Shown piece after piece: positions 48,708 to 61,251 of a stretch of DNA of 64,000 bases (within the stretch, counting starts at the first letter, position 1; the number at the start of each line of letters is the position of its first letter). The DNA lies in NCBI GenBank assembly GCA_914767715.1, contig OU612074.1:21748062-21812061 (forward strand). The letters are read 5' to 3'. The notes beneath the pieces were generated by a model, which searched no databases, was not told the DNA's origin, and was given only the letters and a program-made list of their open reading frames with translations. The position numbers and the translations under genes are program-made. Source of the stretch: Membranipora membranacea. Its lineage: Eukaryota; Bryozoa; Gymnolaemata; Cheilostomatida; Membraniporidae.

Positions 48708-50649
48708 CAATATACACCCTAACTCTTGGTAATATTTAACCCCTGCTCAGGAATTACTATGTACCCCTGATCGAGATCTTAATCTCAAGCTTACTCTTTC
48801 CTTCCTTCTTCTGTGAATGCCTATAGGGTCATGTAACGAGGGATTATATAACAATTACTTGCAGATAAAAAATATTTAAAGCGAGTGTCTGTGTGTGGAA
48901 TTCAGACCAAAGTTTGTGACTGTGGTATTGTCTGTCTATAAGATGTGAAGAAAACACCAAAAAATATGGGAGTTAAATATCCCCCTACCCCAACGCCTGT
49001 ACCCAAAATGGATTATTTTAATAGACATGAATCAGCGCCTCCTTGTTGTGATTAGAACTTCTGTAATTCACTCTCATTCACTGTGTTTCCATATATCGAT
49101 TAGACACCAGTTTTAAGCCTGATCCATATTTGGGAATAGCATTTAAGTCAACTTCCGCCAGAACCAATAGACATTTTTTGGTGCGAAACCAGATTCAGGG
49201 TTCAAGTCCCGGCCGCGGCAGAAGTTTTACATGGTTTTTTCATCATGGAAATTGTTTGCATTCATCATTCAAAATGGGAGTGGACCACTCATTTGAGGCA
49301 TGGAACCATAGTGTATATAAACCATTATTAGACCATAAGACGCATTAGCACTACATTGGGGCACTGAGAATAATTGAAGGTGGTGTAGCCACATTATATT
49401 GGTGGTAGCAATGATGTTGTCCTTAATTTACAGTTCGCATTCCAGGAATTATGAGTCTGAAAATTGCTCCAGATTTTGCAGCATCTTGTAAGTGTCTTGC
49501 TTTAGCTGTGTATATTGTGTTCTGTGTAAATTCTTTTTATTAAATATATAGTGTAAATTATTTAAGTGAGATGATTAATTAGATCAGACATAAGACAGAG
49601 GACATGCTGTTAAATTATTTTGTGTTAAAAAGTATTTTGATACCCAAAATAGACCAGTTACAATTCACAAAGAAAATTGTCTCAGTAATGTAGTTAGAAG
49701 GACTGGTACTCCTGCTGCAGGTCGGATATTACAAAATATTTGAGCATTATACTGTAAGGTGAACAATAACATAAAACAAACATGATAGACCAAAACTCAA
49801 TCATAATATTTCAATATTTTTAATTCAATATATATTTTGTTATATAGGTAACGAATCGTAAATCATTATGCTACAAATATAAAAAAAATCTTACTTTTGT
49901 GGTTGTCAATTACTTTAAAATATTAAAAGAAACAGTACCAAACAATTAGGTTGTTGGTCAGAACTCATCATCTATTCAATCACTGTCGATACTAATAATG
50001 ATCATATCTGATAATTATTTTATTGGCATCATAATCATTTTTAAGAAAAAATGCTTTTCGTTGTGTGCCAAGAGAAAAAAGGAAAAAAAAAGAAGAAATT
50101 GAGCTAATGGTTGTTGGAGAGATATTTGGTAAAGTTGTCTTTTAAAAGTTGATAGAGTATTTGATGATCTAATAAATCTTGGTAGAGAGTTAAAAATATT
50201 GACGATAGATAATATTCAACACGGGCAGCTAAAATCATAGACTAATGTATCATTGTCATCTTTACTATCATATTGTCTTTTACAAATTTTCACCTGACCT
50301 ACAATTTCACACGCATTTTTTATCTCACCTCATTGATATCACATTGAAATACTGGTTGGATAAAAAAATGTATATTATCCATATTATCATCATTATAGTA
50401 CAATGACATGGTCATTTTTAACTTTTAACTGATTGAATAATTGTCTAACTGTCGCCAGGTAATATTAAATCGTGTGCAAATCATAGCGGGGAGTTTGGGA
50501 CACTCTCGGGCATAGGTAAATAACTTTACCGCCTTCATCATGCGACATTTTTAATAAGTTGTCTTCCCCTGAATTAGGAGAAGACAATCTCTGTGTTTGC
50601 AGCGTCGATTGTCAATTTTAGGCTGTTTTGCGGTCAGTGTTGTTACCAA

Positions 50650-52191
50650 CTAATGCACGCACTGCAGGCTCTCCTTAGATTTACGATGCTTACTATGGTA
50701 CTTAGTGAACACGCTAAGCTTATCATCAGGATAGAAATAATGTAGACCGAGAGCTTCATTCCAGTGACGAGATCCTTTGTGAACTTTGACCCAGTGTCTT
50801 AAATCACTTCCTCTGCTGAGCAGTGACCACCGATAAAGGCTACCTGTCCCGTTATTGAGAGGAACATCTCCAATATCAGAAATGTATCTATACGTCAGAT
50901 TTTTCAGCTCATCAACCCATGGTGGATTGATTAATACTACAAAGCTGCTCAGTCGCTGAAAGTGCTCAACGCTCTCAAGCCCTGCCGCTGCCCCCTCCCA
51001 TGACAGGTGAATATCAAAAGCTACAAGTATCTTTAGTTTTGTTAGTTTCGCGGCAAGCTTGATGATACGCTGACTAGTCACATACCTATTACCGCTCACA
51101 TTTAAAACTTCCAAGTTTGGAAAAGTAATGATTAGACTATCAACGTCCTGATATTTGAGACTGTTGCGCCTGTTGCGACTGTTACAGACTTTCCTGAGAT
51201 CCAAGGCAACAAGGTTAGCAGCGTTTCTGAATAGAGGGAAGAGAAGTCGGGAAGGTATATAAGTGATGTTGCCGACTTGTACCCTCAGGCTTTGTAGAGA
51301 GGGGAATGTTACAGTGCTATTGATTGGTTGCCCAGTACTTTCAAATTCAAAGCGAAAGTGTCTTAGATTTGTAAGCTTTTTGGCTATCTCTATGATTAAA
51401 TTGATGCTGATGCTCGTACAATCAATCAAATCTAGGCTTTGAAGCTGAGAAGAAGCACTTATTTTTAGTGGACTGCTGAAGTACAACTCATCTCCTAGTA
51501 CACCCTCAATCTCTAGACTGCATAGATTCGGCTTTTCAAAAATAACAGTTTGCAGTGTTTTGAAAAGGTCCAGTCTGTAAGGACTAACATGTTCTAACCC
51601 CATGTTCACTCCGCCCTGTCTCTCACATTGGTTGATATAAACTCGCTCGAGATGATCCATCATACCCAGAATCTCTCTGAGTTTGTCTATGTTGATATGA
51701 ACATCAACAAGAACGAGAGATCTAAGATGTAAGAGTTTCATACCAGGATCCACTCTGCAAGGCGTATGGCTAAGGACAAGCGTCTCAAGGTTCAAAGTTC
51801 GTGCTGACGACATGACACCAGTCAGCTGACTACGACACTTGTAATGTTTCTCTTCTAGTGTTTCTAACTCCTCCTCTGGTATAACTAAACTTCTCATCCG
51901 ATAATCAGCAGCCGCTGAGTTCCAGCTGCTTACTGGGGGTTTCAGGGTCATCCAGTCCTGATTAACACAAGCAGATTTAACTCCCCGATCTTTGAGACTT
52001 AACACTGCCAGGTCACTTAGTTCAGTCGACGGGAACTCAAATATATGCCTGCTCCATAATGAGGGACTGTATGCTGCGTTTTTCCAATCTCTGCACACCA
52101 AAGAACACCTTCCGAGTGTGTTCTGGTCAATGTAACTGAATATATAGAGTAGTATATCAAAGTTTAAGGTGTTCTGCTCAGGTACAGACAT
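50650..52191 (-). CDS. F-box and leucine-rich-repeat protein, single exon, complete
   Basis: An uninterrupted frame of 513 codons with an ATG at 52191. Residues about 8-52 form an F-box (LNFDILLYIFSYIDQNTLGRCSLVCRDWKNAAYSPSLW, with the LxxIFSYL-like, C-S-L-V-CRxW and SLW hallmarks), which docks on SKP1 in SCF ubiquitin ligases. From about residue 150 to 430 there are irregular leucine-rich repeats such as LETLVLSHT, LHLRSLVLVDVHI, LQSLDLIDC, LTNLRHFRFE, LVALDLRKV and LEVLNVSGNRYVTSQRIIKL, presumably for substrate binding. The product is therefore a substrate adaptor of the FBXL type; target unknown. It has no introns while neighbours are intron-rich, so it may be a retrocopy that stayed intact or an intronless family member. 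Same strand as the next gene to the right. Confidence 0.85.
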   Translation of the reverse strand: MSVPEQNTLNFDILLYIFSYIDQNTLGRCSLVCRDWKNAAYSPSLWSRHIFEFPSTELSDLAVLSLKDRGVKSACVNQDWMTLKPPVSSWNSAAADYRMRSLVIPEEELETLEEKHYKCRSQLTGVMSSARTLNLETLVLSHTPCRVDPGMKLLHLRSLVLVDVHINIDKLREILGMMDHLERVYINQCERQGGVNMGLEHVSPYRLDLFKTLQTVIFEKPNLCSLEIEGVLGDELYFSSPLKISASSQLQSLDLIDCTSISINLIIEIAKKLTNLRHFRFEFESTGQPINSTVTFPSLQSLRVQVGNITYIPSRLLFPLFRNAANLVALDLRKVCNSRNRRNSLKYQDVDSLIITFPNLEVLNVSGNRYVTSQRIIKLAAKLTKLKILVAFDIHLSWEGAAAGLESVEHFQRLSSFVVLINPPWVDELKNLTYRYISDIGDVPLNNGTGSLYRWSLLSRGSDLRHWVKVHKGSRHWNEALGLHYFYPDDKLSVFTKYHSKHRKSKESLQCVH

Positions 52192-53686
52192 TTCTCGTAA
52201 TCAGTGGCCTGTTGTTATATGTTGCAGCTCATAAAACTTCTATGAGATAAGATGACAAGAGCAGAAATAGACCACTGTGTATGCATTCCACACCAAATAA
52301 ATATGAGTCAGGTGACGAGGTAATAGGAGTTAGATGCCAGTATGTTTTCGCTAGTCAAACACTTGAGCTGATAGTGGATCGTAACACGCGCTATAGTTTT
52401 GCTCATAGTCTTACAGCAGGTATGACATAAGTATAACAATGTGTGAGTTTGGGGTCTGAGTACTAACACCTTATCATTAAGATGTGACATAAAATACGAT
52501 AACCTCACCGGAACCCGGAATGTTATTACATCAATAAAAACTCATCATCAGTGCTGTCTAATTCAGTGCTGTATTTATTTTGATCATTTACAAAGGATCC
52601 AATTTCTCAAAAATCAACTATCGGAGAAAAAAATTTAACAGCAGCTGTTACAAGGGTATGACCAAAATCCAACAATGCAACATTTTCAGGCAAATCATGT
52701 CAGGTTAACAGTTATGATATATTCTAGAAAACTGCCTGTTGGAATTTTCTTGTGCTTCGAGAGAAAACGATTCATAATGAATGATAGTTTATAGATATAA
52801 AATGGAAGTTTTCATATTATATATGATAATAGTAGACTAAATCTCTAATGTCTAATCCTGTAGTCAACATCCATTTATTCAACATGAGACATAATCAGTT
52901 ACATAGTAGTTATCTACTCTTGGTATAGACAGAATAATGAGGTGCAGTGCAGTCATGTGATATCAGGTATAAAGTATTGCAGAAAAATAGAGGGGTGGCA
53001 AAATAAGTAGTCTGATCTGGTTAAGTCAAGGTAGCTAGTGGTCTGAGGAGAGCAGCTGACCATAAAATAGTCTTGTGAAATAGAAGTAAAAAGTCTGAAG
53101 ACCCGCTAATCAGACTCCCATACTGACCAGCAGACTACCAGTTGTACTGATAAAACGATTCAAAACAGAATCACTGTGTTTTATAGATATGGAGTGTAAA
53201 TTGAAATGACTGGAACCACTGGAATCATCACACTAATGTAAAACATGTTCGGATACAAATATTTTTTTCAAACAAACATTTTTGAACGGTTTAATAAAGT
53301 TAATCTCAATCAAACAAATCAAAAATGTGAGGTTGTGTCTGCAAACAATCTCCAGTGTCAAAGTCAGAGTCAATTCAGCAGAGTGAGGGAGATTTTATCT
53401 CTCCGAGGAAATCGGACAAGGTGTCTTCACCAAACCATGTCCCTTCTTCTTGTACATTGTAATAGCTTGCGTATAATACATGAGTTGTACAGCTGCAGTT
53501 AGTAATTCTGTTTTTTTCTGGTCTCTAGCAGACTGGAGAGGGGTTTTTGTCCGCTTAACCAAATAAGTGGCTCACTCAAATCAGCGTCATCCACAAACGT
53601 AATCAAACTCATGGTGCCGCTGACAAACTGCATATGATCCGTCTATAACAGTACGCTGAGTCATCTCAGAGCTTATTAGCGTCACG
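52192..53686. other. Space between F-box gene and next gene, no gene seen
   Basis: It includes the 5' flank of the F-box gene (its promoter must be here) and the 3' UTR of the gene ending at 53687. No repeat family or RNA could be supported. Confidence 0.4.
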
Positions 53687-56600
53687 TCATGAGCCGCTCT
53701 CCTCTCGAGAAAACTTACTCTTCCCGACCTTCAGGTAGTTGGGCCAATATGTACTCATTACAGTCGGTTCCTGAAAATAAAGAACATAATGATAATATGC
53801 TGTGGGAGACATTCAAATAATATTCCCGTTTGTCAGAGTTTTTGACCATTCCAAATTACTCCCTGGTACGCATCAAAGATTTGTAAGCACAAAAATGATC
53901 TAGCCCTATCAATGAGTCAGGCAGCGTGCCTTAGTAGAGGCAAACTTGTCTCAGAGATCCTAGACTAGGAACTGACCACTATACACTGGATTAGTCATTA
54001 CCAGAGAATAGTTAAAGAGAAATTATTTTGGTATGACTCTTGTGATGCTGAACTTTGCCAATCGAGTAACATGAATTATCTTTTGATCTGTTGGCTACAC
54101 CCTTAATTGATCCATGTGAGAATAATAGAAGCTATTGTTAGCTGAGTTTTTGTTACGCAGAAAATGCTTACAAGCAGTTTAACTTCTTCTGACATGCGGT
54201 TCAAGTTCAGAGGTTGTATGACATGTGAACCATCATCTATAGCAAGCATCTCAGTGTGAGTTCTATCATCCTTGGTCTCGGCTGATGGTTTGACCACTTG
54301 AAGCTGTGCTTGTTCAGGAACTAGCGCTAATTCCTGATTGACTGTTGGGGTAGCTGGTTCTTCTTCTATTGGTGTGAACATATTGAATGGTTGCCTGTGA
54401 AAAATAACCGACATTGTACATGAGTGAACAAAAAATTGGTAAGCGCACGGCCCTGCTATCAAACCTTATGCTCTGGTATGTGCTTATTTAGGATCCTGAA
54501 TCATTAAATTTTGGAGTTAGACATTGATTGCTGGGATAACCTCTCCAGACCTGCCAAGTTAAATCATTCCCACAATGCAATTTTAAGCTGAAGTTCCTAG
54601 ACAGATCAGGTCAATCTCATTATTATATTAATGACCTGATCTGCTGACTGGGGATTCCCAAAACAATGCATTGTGGGATACCCATTACCGTAGTTGCCAT
54701 AGTTACAGCTAACCTGTTTGGATGATGTGTATCTTCTCTCCACTGATTTACTCGATCTTGCTGCCCCGGAGGAAGCGGAGGGACCACACCAGACGATGAG
54801 AGATTATCTCCCTCTGCATCACTCAAGTCCGGCACATCATAAGCAGCATCGTAAGTAAACTGTGACTCAACGTCATACTGGTCTGTCACAAGAGGGCGGA
54901 GCCTAGATTCCGGACTGTGGGCGGGTCTTATCATCTCAGTACACACATTCGACTATATACAAAAATAAGATATTATCAACTGTGAGGTCAGGTTAGAATT
55001 ATAACTCTTCGATGCTTCTAGTCATCTTACAAAGGTCAGATCTGCAAACCTATGTCATAGTATGTAAAGGTCAAGTCATTCAGTAGGGTATGCTCTCAGG
55101 ATTGTCACAGGGCCAGGTCTACCTGCAATTCCCGTAACAACAGGATAACAACACACTTAAAAGAGAGACATGTTCCACTGTAATAAAATTTTATTAATAA
55201 TCTAATCTAATAATTTAAAAACCCATACTCAGTTGAAACTTGAGAGCTACACTGTGAATGGGATTTTACACTGATTTCCGTGGAACAAATCGGCGCTGTT
55301 ACCTATTATATATGTAGTGATCAATCTGATCTCATTGGAAATTCCGAAAGCTACATTTATGAGTCTGAATCTCACCAGATCTGCCAGCATACTACTCTTA
55401 TCATGTAGTATGTCATCATCTCTGTTATCTATAATTCTCTTAGCCTGAGCTGTGTTAGCCTGAGCTCTCTGATACATCTGACGCAGGTAACCAACACGTG
55501 AAGAATACTCATCCCTGCGCCTGCCTCGCTCCTCATCTCGGGCTATCTCTGTCTCACCATCAGAGTCGTCTCCTGCTGATCTCAGACAATGTAAATCTGG
55601 GATGTCCATCTGGTGAGATGGAGTGTGAAGAGTTGTGAGATTAAAAACAAGGTGGTATTAATGGAGGGAGCGGTGTGATGGTTAGAACTCAACCTTAGAG
55701 GGAAAGCAACAACTCATTTACCGGTATATCCACAAGTATTATCCATTTTTATTATCACATTATAATATCGGATCGGATAATTAAACTTTACTAAATCCAA
55801 ACCAGCTCAAACACATATACTTGTCATGACATGTATAACTAACACTAGTCTTGTAGTGACCAGGGTATGGGCAACAACAGCTGTTAAAAGTCCACAAAAT
55901 TTGATTGACTGTCTTGTCAATAGCCTAATAATGGTTATACTGTCATGAGTAACCTGCTCCTGACCCTACAATCGACCCATCGACGAACCTTTAAATCACA
56001 AAGGATCAAAGATTATAAGACCAAATGGGTAAATCGGCTCATTCATAATGGGTAGTATTGGGTGTGAATGAGCCACAATTATTATCGTTAAGTTTAAAGT
56101 TATCTCCACTTACCCTGGGACATCTCTTCTCCAGGGCCAGAGCAGCGGCTTTAGCGATCTCAGCCGGTGTTAGATTCCTATTACCAGCTAAAGGATTTAG
56201 TTCTGTGTCCATCTGTCAAAATAAAAACCTGATCCGTGGCAAACCGATTTCATTTGTTTGGTCTTATCTAGATCAAGTTTAATCCAATTGCCATTCCGGT
56301 CGCTCCCTTCCACTGGTCACGCCACAGGGAGGGTGGGGGCGCATCTCCGGATGCAGGCATTTTGACCAAACTTGATCTAGGTGTTACTGTGATGAGTAGC
56401 TCTTGTTTGAGATGGATCAGAGAATTAAGCAGTTTATGACCAGTGCTGTAGATGGATCTTCTATTCTATACATGTTCAGGCCGCAGCTTATCAAATCAAG
56501 TACATCTCATATTTTAATGCATAGTGATCATATGTTCATGTCACATATGAGAAAAGATTTTTAGGTAATGGTGAAAGTTGAACCAATGATACTTGGGTTT

Positions 56601-59600
56601 CAAAAAGAATGATACAAATTTGTTTCTTTTACAAGATTCGAAGGACATTCAAAGACTGTTATGAGGTTGAGGTAAGATATTTTTCTAGGCTTATCAGTAT
56701 ATTTTCGCAAGCAAAATGGAACACCTACTAATTGTTTTATGCTTAAACAGCTCACCTGTTTTTTAGCAATTTGTTTGGTACCCGGTCTGGATCTCCCGGA
56801 TTGTTCTCGACTCTCAGCTATTTTACTTAGAGGTCGTCCTTGTTTGCTGGATAATGCTCTGGATCTCATTGCGATGAAGTCCTCTAAAAGAAATAGAATA
56901 GAAATTAGAGTAGTAAATCTTCAGTTTTGTTGATGCGGGTAATTGAATTATTGAAAATTACGAGGGAGGTAGTCTAGGGAGTTGATAGACGATTTATCTT
57001 TAAGTACGACTGAGCTATATTATGATTGGTGTCTTTTCCTCATACAATCGGAAATCAAGACATATTCAAGAAATGGCAGACAGAATTAAAAGATATGGGT
57101 AAGTTATATAGAAATATCTCTGCAATAATACAGATCTTCACATGAGCTTTTATATACAACGAAGCATTAAAATATTTCCCACAGTGAAATTTAAAGATGG
57201 AATACCAAACTAGATTAGGTCAATAACATTATATTAAATTGACTTGATCATAGAGGCCACTCCAGTAAGTTGCATTGTGGGATACTCATGAGCCTTATTT
57301 ATTTATGGAGGTTGGCTTGAATGTATACAAGAATCAAATAGTTGAAGGCAACTTGTTTAATTGAATTATAAATGATTAAGTCTGAGTGACACCTGTGTAT
57401 TTCTCGAGGTTCTCTGCTGTTGAGACTCCATTTCTGAACTCCATGAGTTCCTCCTCAGAGTTAATGTGTCCTGCCTTAGTCAGTTTATCTTCTGTTTCTA
57501 TCAGCTGTCAAAGAGAAAGAGGAATACGAAATAGCTGCCAGAGAATTTCAGTGGCAATCGAAGCATCACTTTGAAATGAGCTAGCTGCAGTTTCTCAGCA
57601 GACTCTAGACACAAATAACCTGATACCCGAATCTTCGGCTTATCTAATCTCCTAACTATATAAGTGATACCGCCCACTACCGCTGCTAGTAGCCTCAACA
57701 TGTTCTGGTAATATTCAGCCTGTAAATCTCAAAATCTAACCACCTGTTACCCTCATGGTACATTTCTGAGGCAGCCTGCTTCCTGATGGAGCAGAGCAGC
57801 CTGGGTGAGTAAATTACTGTTCCTGAGACGGTGAGAAGGATAACTTACAGTTAGTCTCTTAGATTTTGGTGTGGATGTTTTGACAGGCTTGTGAAGTGGT
57901 CTTCTCTTGGTTTGCTGTGAAGAAGGTGTAGCTTGAGGTTTCTTAACCTGTGAAAAATTTTAATGAACCATGTTATATTTTTTCATCATCAATAATGACT
58001 CAATAATACAAATACTTAAGTTAATAACTGTCTTCTACTTATAACGTGGTTTCATGACACTTTGGTACCGATTTGCTGGGGCAGAACTGCATCTTTCAAA
58101 TCAAAGCTTATTTTGGAGGGCTCTGTGTCCGGATAATCTATCATGTCCTTGGTGAGGTAACACTGACAACGGCAACAAGCTATAGGATGACTCGATACGA
58201 CACCAAAACCTCCTGGGATCGGATAAATAGATCAATTTTCTACCCTACCTAAAAGTGTCAAAAAATAGTGAGAAATTTGCTTTTGTTTGCATTACCCGCA
58301 ATTGAGTGACATATTTGATAATTCTAGAACAAGGGAGTTTGACTCGCTGTTTGGGACCCATCTGTAAAATGTCACTCATTGTTTGGGAAGTCTGACACGG
58401 AGTTCAGGACTTACCTGTCGACGAGTTATCGGAGCAGACTTGACACTAGACGTACGACTGGCAGCAGGTGACTTCTTCTGATCATATTCCAGTATTTTAT
58501 CTCTCAGCCCATTCATGTACCTTTCAAGGTAGAACTCCTTCATCTTATGGTAATCATCAGCTAACTGTAGCTGTTTCTGTTATAACAAGTCATTATTTAG
58601 AGAGTCTCAAAAGTATATGGTGGGTTCTTCCGACCACCCAAATGGCCATTACAAAGATAACCAGGGGCAATGTTTATTTGGCCAAACCATCATCTGAATC
58701 CCTTGTGAGTAAACTGTTTAATGTTCAATACCAGGCGTAAATTTTTGTGTAGTAGATAAATGAAAGAGCATTGGAACTGCAGTTGAAACTAATCAGCAGT
58801 GAAAAGGACAGATAAGATGTGGTATATGATAATTAAATGGTCTACAAAAATAAAGAGGTGCAAAATATTGATTGTGATACTAAATCTGTGCCTGTGTGCC
58901 TGTCTGTCGCTTGCTATAATGATATCTATGTGAATGCAAATTAAGCCCAGTACCGTAACATGCAAACAACAAAGATCTCAGGTGCACAATATATCTTATT
59001 CTGTTTATGGGAGGTCATTGATCCAATGTAAAAAAGCGTCTGGTAAAGACAATATAAAAAGTATCCCACAATGCAATATCCAGGAACACCCAGGGAGATC
59101 AGAGCAAGGTAGTAGAATATAGGAGTTGACCCGCTGTGTCTGGGAATTCCAAGACCAAAGTGCATTGTGGGAATGCTGCTTACACGCCCGTATCAACTCC
59201 AATTATTTGATGTTTGACTGAAACCGCAGCAGCAGTGTGTAAAAATAATTGGATTCCATACCTCTACACAGTATATTTTTTGTCAGGATGTTTGAATAAA
59301 GTGCAATGAGCGGGACTATATATTATTGATGTACAACTAAACTAAATTGCGGTTTTGATCAAAAGCATTCATTTGGAGCTGAGTGCGGAATAGTCATAGG
59401 TAATATTGAGAGCTATATACTCACCAAAAGCTAAACAATTACAGAGTTGAAGACATAATTAATGAGTAGCTTTAACATATACGATGAGACACTCCTTTTA
59501 GGGATAACAAAAACGATTAGAGGCCCAGGGATCAACCTTAACACCATGTCTTTTTAGGGCCAATTGACCAAAAGCAGATCTAATGTTGAACTGCAAGCAA

Positions 59601-60380
59601 ACGAGCAGATATGGAACAATATTAGAGGTTTGTGTCGTTGAATCGCTCAAACTGTGGAGTGGGGAAAAGTGGTTGATAATGACATGCTACTACCAACTGT
59701 TTGCGTTATCAATAACACTAGTGCATCTCTCTATACGTTATAAAATAGCAGGAAATAAAACTCCTCCTTTGGGTTAGATGCTATTATTTTAACACAAGCG
59801 AATAAAATGTTAAAACTCTATATTGTCACTTGACGACCTGCTAAAGCTGTCCTAAACCACTCTTTTATATAGCCTGAGTATTTCCAAGGCTACTGTGTGA
59901 CTCAAACTTGACAAGTTCTGTTCATGAAAAGCACAAACGGTCTATAAGTTTGATAAGAAGGTAAAAACATTACGCTCAAAGTAGAACCATGACAAGATTT
60001 TGATCCCAATATCCCAGGCCCAAGGCAAAGCTCAATAGTTATTTGCCGTCATAGCAGTGGTTGACTGACAACCATCTTAACATAATGTTAGATCTGAAGC
60101 AGCATTAGGGTCAGTCAAAACACAAACCTTTGTCGGACGCTGGGTCTGAAGAGGCATAGCCTGGTAAAGTAAATAACTTATGGGATAAAACTGCTAACAT
60201 TGACAGTAGATCAACTACTCTTACAACGGATAACAGGCAGTTATCTAATGTACATATCTCAAGTCTAGGGACTCCAGGAACAATATAATATGAAGACAGA
60301 CCAGTTAATAACTTTATCGATGAAACACTCGACTCAATATCAAGGACACTAACCTTTTCCTGCTCAACGGTTGGTGCCAT
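53687..60380 (-). CDS. Unrecognised charged protein, at least twelve exons
   Basis: Exons on the minus strand: 60380-60354 (ATG in a good context, gcaagATGGC), 60160-60128, 58576-58415, 57947-57849, 57719-57627, 57504-57393, 56883-56756, 56212-56114, 55609-55376, 54952-54714, 54394-54172, 53770-53687 (TGA). Nearly all have strong GTAAGT/GTGAGT donors and pyrimidine-rich acceptors, and every junction keeps phase, giving about 510 residues. Features: a probable helix with DDYHKMKEFYLERYMNGLRD (residues 27-46), basic Pro/Ser-rich linkers (75-107), a short hydrophobic stretch LLAAVVGGITYIV near 116-130, helices EEELMEFRNG and EIAKAAALALEKR, an Arg/Glu-rich helix around 275-310, then an acidic Pro-rich tail. 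I do not recognise the family; cytoskeletal or centrosomal scaffolds often look like this, but that is a guess. A small exon could be missed in the 58577-60127 intron. Confidence 0.72.
54567..54682. mobile_element. MITE family P2, copy A (TCCCACAATGCA ends)
   Basis: The ends ATTCCCACAATGCAATTTTA and ATGCATTGTGGGATA are inverted, and the centre has the mirrored AGATCAGGTCA and TGACCTGATCT. It lies in an intron of the gene at 53687-60380. Confidence 0.8.
56268..56380. mobile_element. Palindromic MITE family P1, copy D
   Basis: It begins CTAGATCAAGTTT and ends AAACTTGATCTAG, with CACTGGTCACGC and CAGGGAGGGTGG inside. This copy shows the cleanest element ends of the family. Confidence 0.85.
57176..57283. 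mobile_element. MITE family P2, copy B
   Basis: Starts TTTCCCACAGTGAAATTTAA and ends TTGCATTGTGGGATA, with AGATTAGGTCAATAACATTA in the centre, homologous to copy A. Confidence 0.7.
59064..59172. mobile_element. MITE family P2, copy C
   Basis: Starts ATCCCACAATGCAATATCCA and ends AAAGTGCATTGTGGGAAT. The inner sequence has diverged more than in copies A and B. Largest intron region of the gene at 53687-60380. Confidence 0.75.
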
Positions 60381-61251
60381 CTTGCTCTGCTAGTCACAGC
60401 GGGATAATATTTCTCTTGGATTGCAAGGCTATGATGATATGATCGTTCACCATAAACACGATCTGCGAGTTAGGAAATAAGTTCTATCAGTACAGTTCTG
60501 TCATGGAATCAAGCCTGTCTCTTTTAAGTTTATCCTCTTAAAAAGCTGGATATTAAAAAACAAAAAGGGAACCAACAGCAAATAGTGATCATCACAACCA
60601 GACTAAGGGGTCTACATTTGGTATATAGTCAACTGCATTTGTTGCTTGTATGCGCCTTGAGTCCAGTGTCAATTGTTGTTAAGCTGTAGCAATGGGCTTA
60701 CTTACTACCTATTAAATTAAAACAAGTACTGAGTGAAAAAGCTAGTTTTGACTCCTTGGTTATACACTACAAGCTATAGATGTAAAAGAAGCTACTGCTG
60801 AGTGCATAAGTAATTGAAGGCATCCTCACCATTACCAAATTCTTCCCATATGCACTAAGTGAATATCATTCTAAAGCTACTCACCTCACTTAATTGTCTT
60901 ACAGATATAGAGTTTGAGTCTTTTCTTCACAAAAATATTATTTTTACATTTTGGGCGCCATATTTAAATACTCACTATGGCAACATAACATCATTCCTAG
61001 TATTGCACCAAAATATATATTTAAAAAATCTTTTTATTTTTATATAACTTATTGGGTTATTGACCCACTTATCTGCCATTTATTGACATTGACTACAAGA
61101 GAAAAGCACCTGTCTGCCGTGGAAAGAAGAGGCAAAAAGTTGACAATAGATGAGAAGTTTGGGGATTTGAGATATATGTGGACATGAACAGGAGATCTGG
61201 GCTTCTTGAATAATTTTTCCTCACAATAACTCATCATAATCATCATTCAAG
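60381..61251. promoter_or_regulatory. Divergent promoter region, inferred
   Basis: The start codons of two genes face away from each other across 871 bp. No TATA box or known motif pair is convincing. Part of the interval may be leader exon for either gene. The call rests on geometry only. Confidence 0.35.

Larger units (their letters stand above)
43935..50649. other. Brachyury 3' region and 6.7 kb with no gene seen
   Basis: A candidate AATAAA lies at 44261-44266, 327 bases after the Brachyury stop. The rest is AT-rich with a C-run near 45395, a repeated TCTGGGGGGCTCAGACTA motif (44898-44915) and a perfect 32-bp palindrome at 48676-48707. The open frames here are short and resemble nothing I know. 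Confidence 0.45.

Noticed and set aside
49190-49215. B-box-like GGTTCAAGTCCCGG, possible tRNA
   Set aside because: No A box at the right distance upstream and no cloverleaf could be formed.
55247-55375. C-terminal extension of the 120-codon minus-strand frame
   Set aside because: A strong donor (GTGAGA after ATGCTGGCAGATCTG) at 55375 and an in-phase downstream exon show this part is intron.
60951-61187. 78-codon plus-strand frame before the ubiquitin-like gene
   Set aside because: No splice connection to the gene and no recognisable motif; at most leader sequence.
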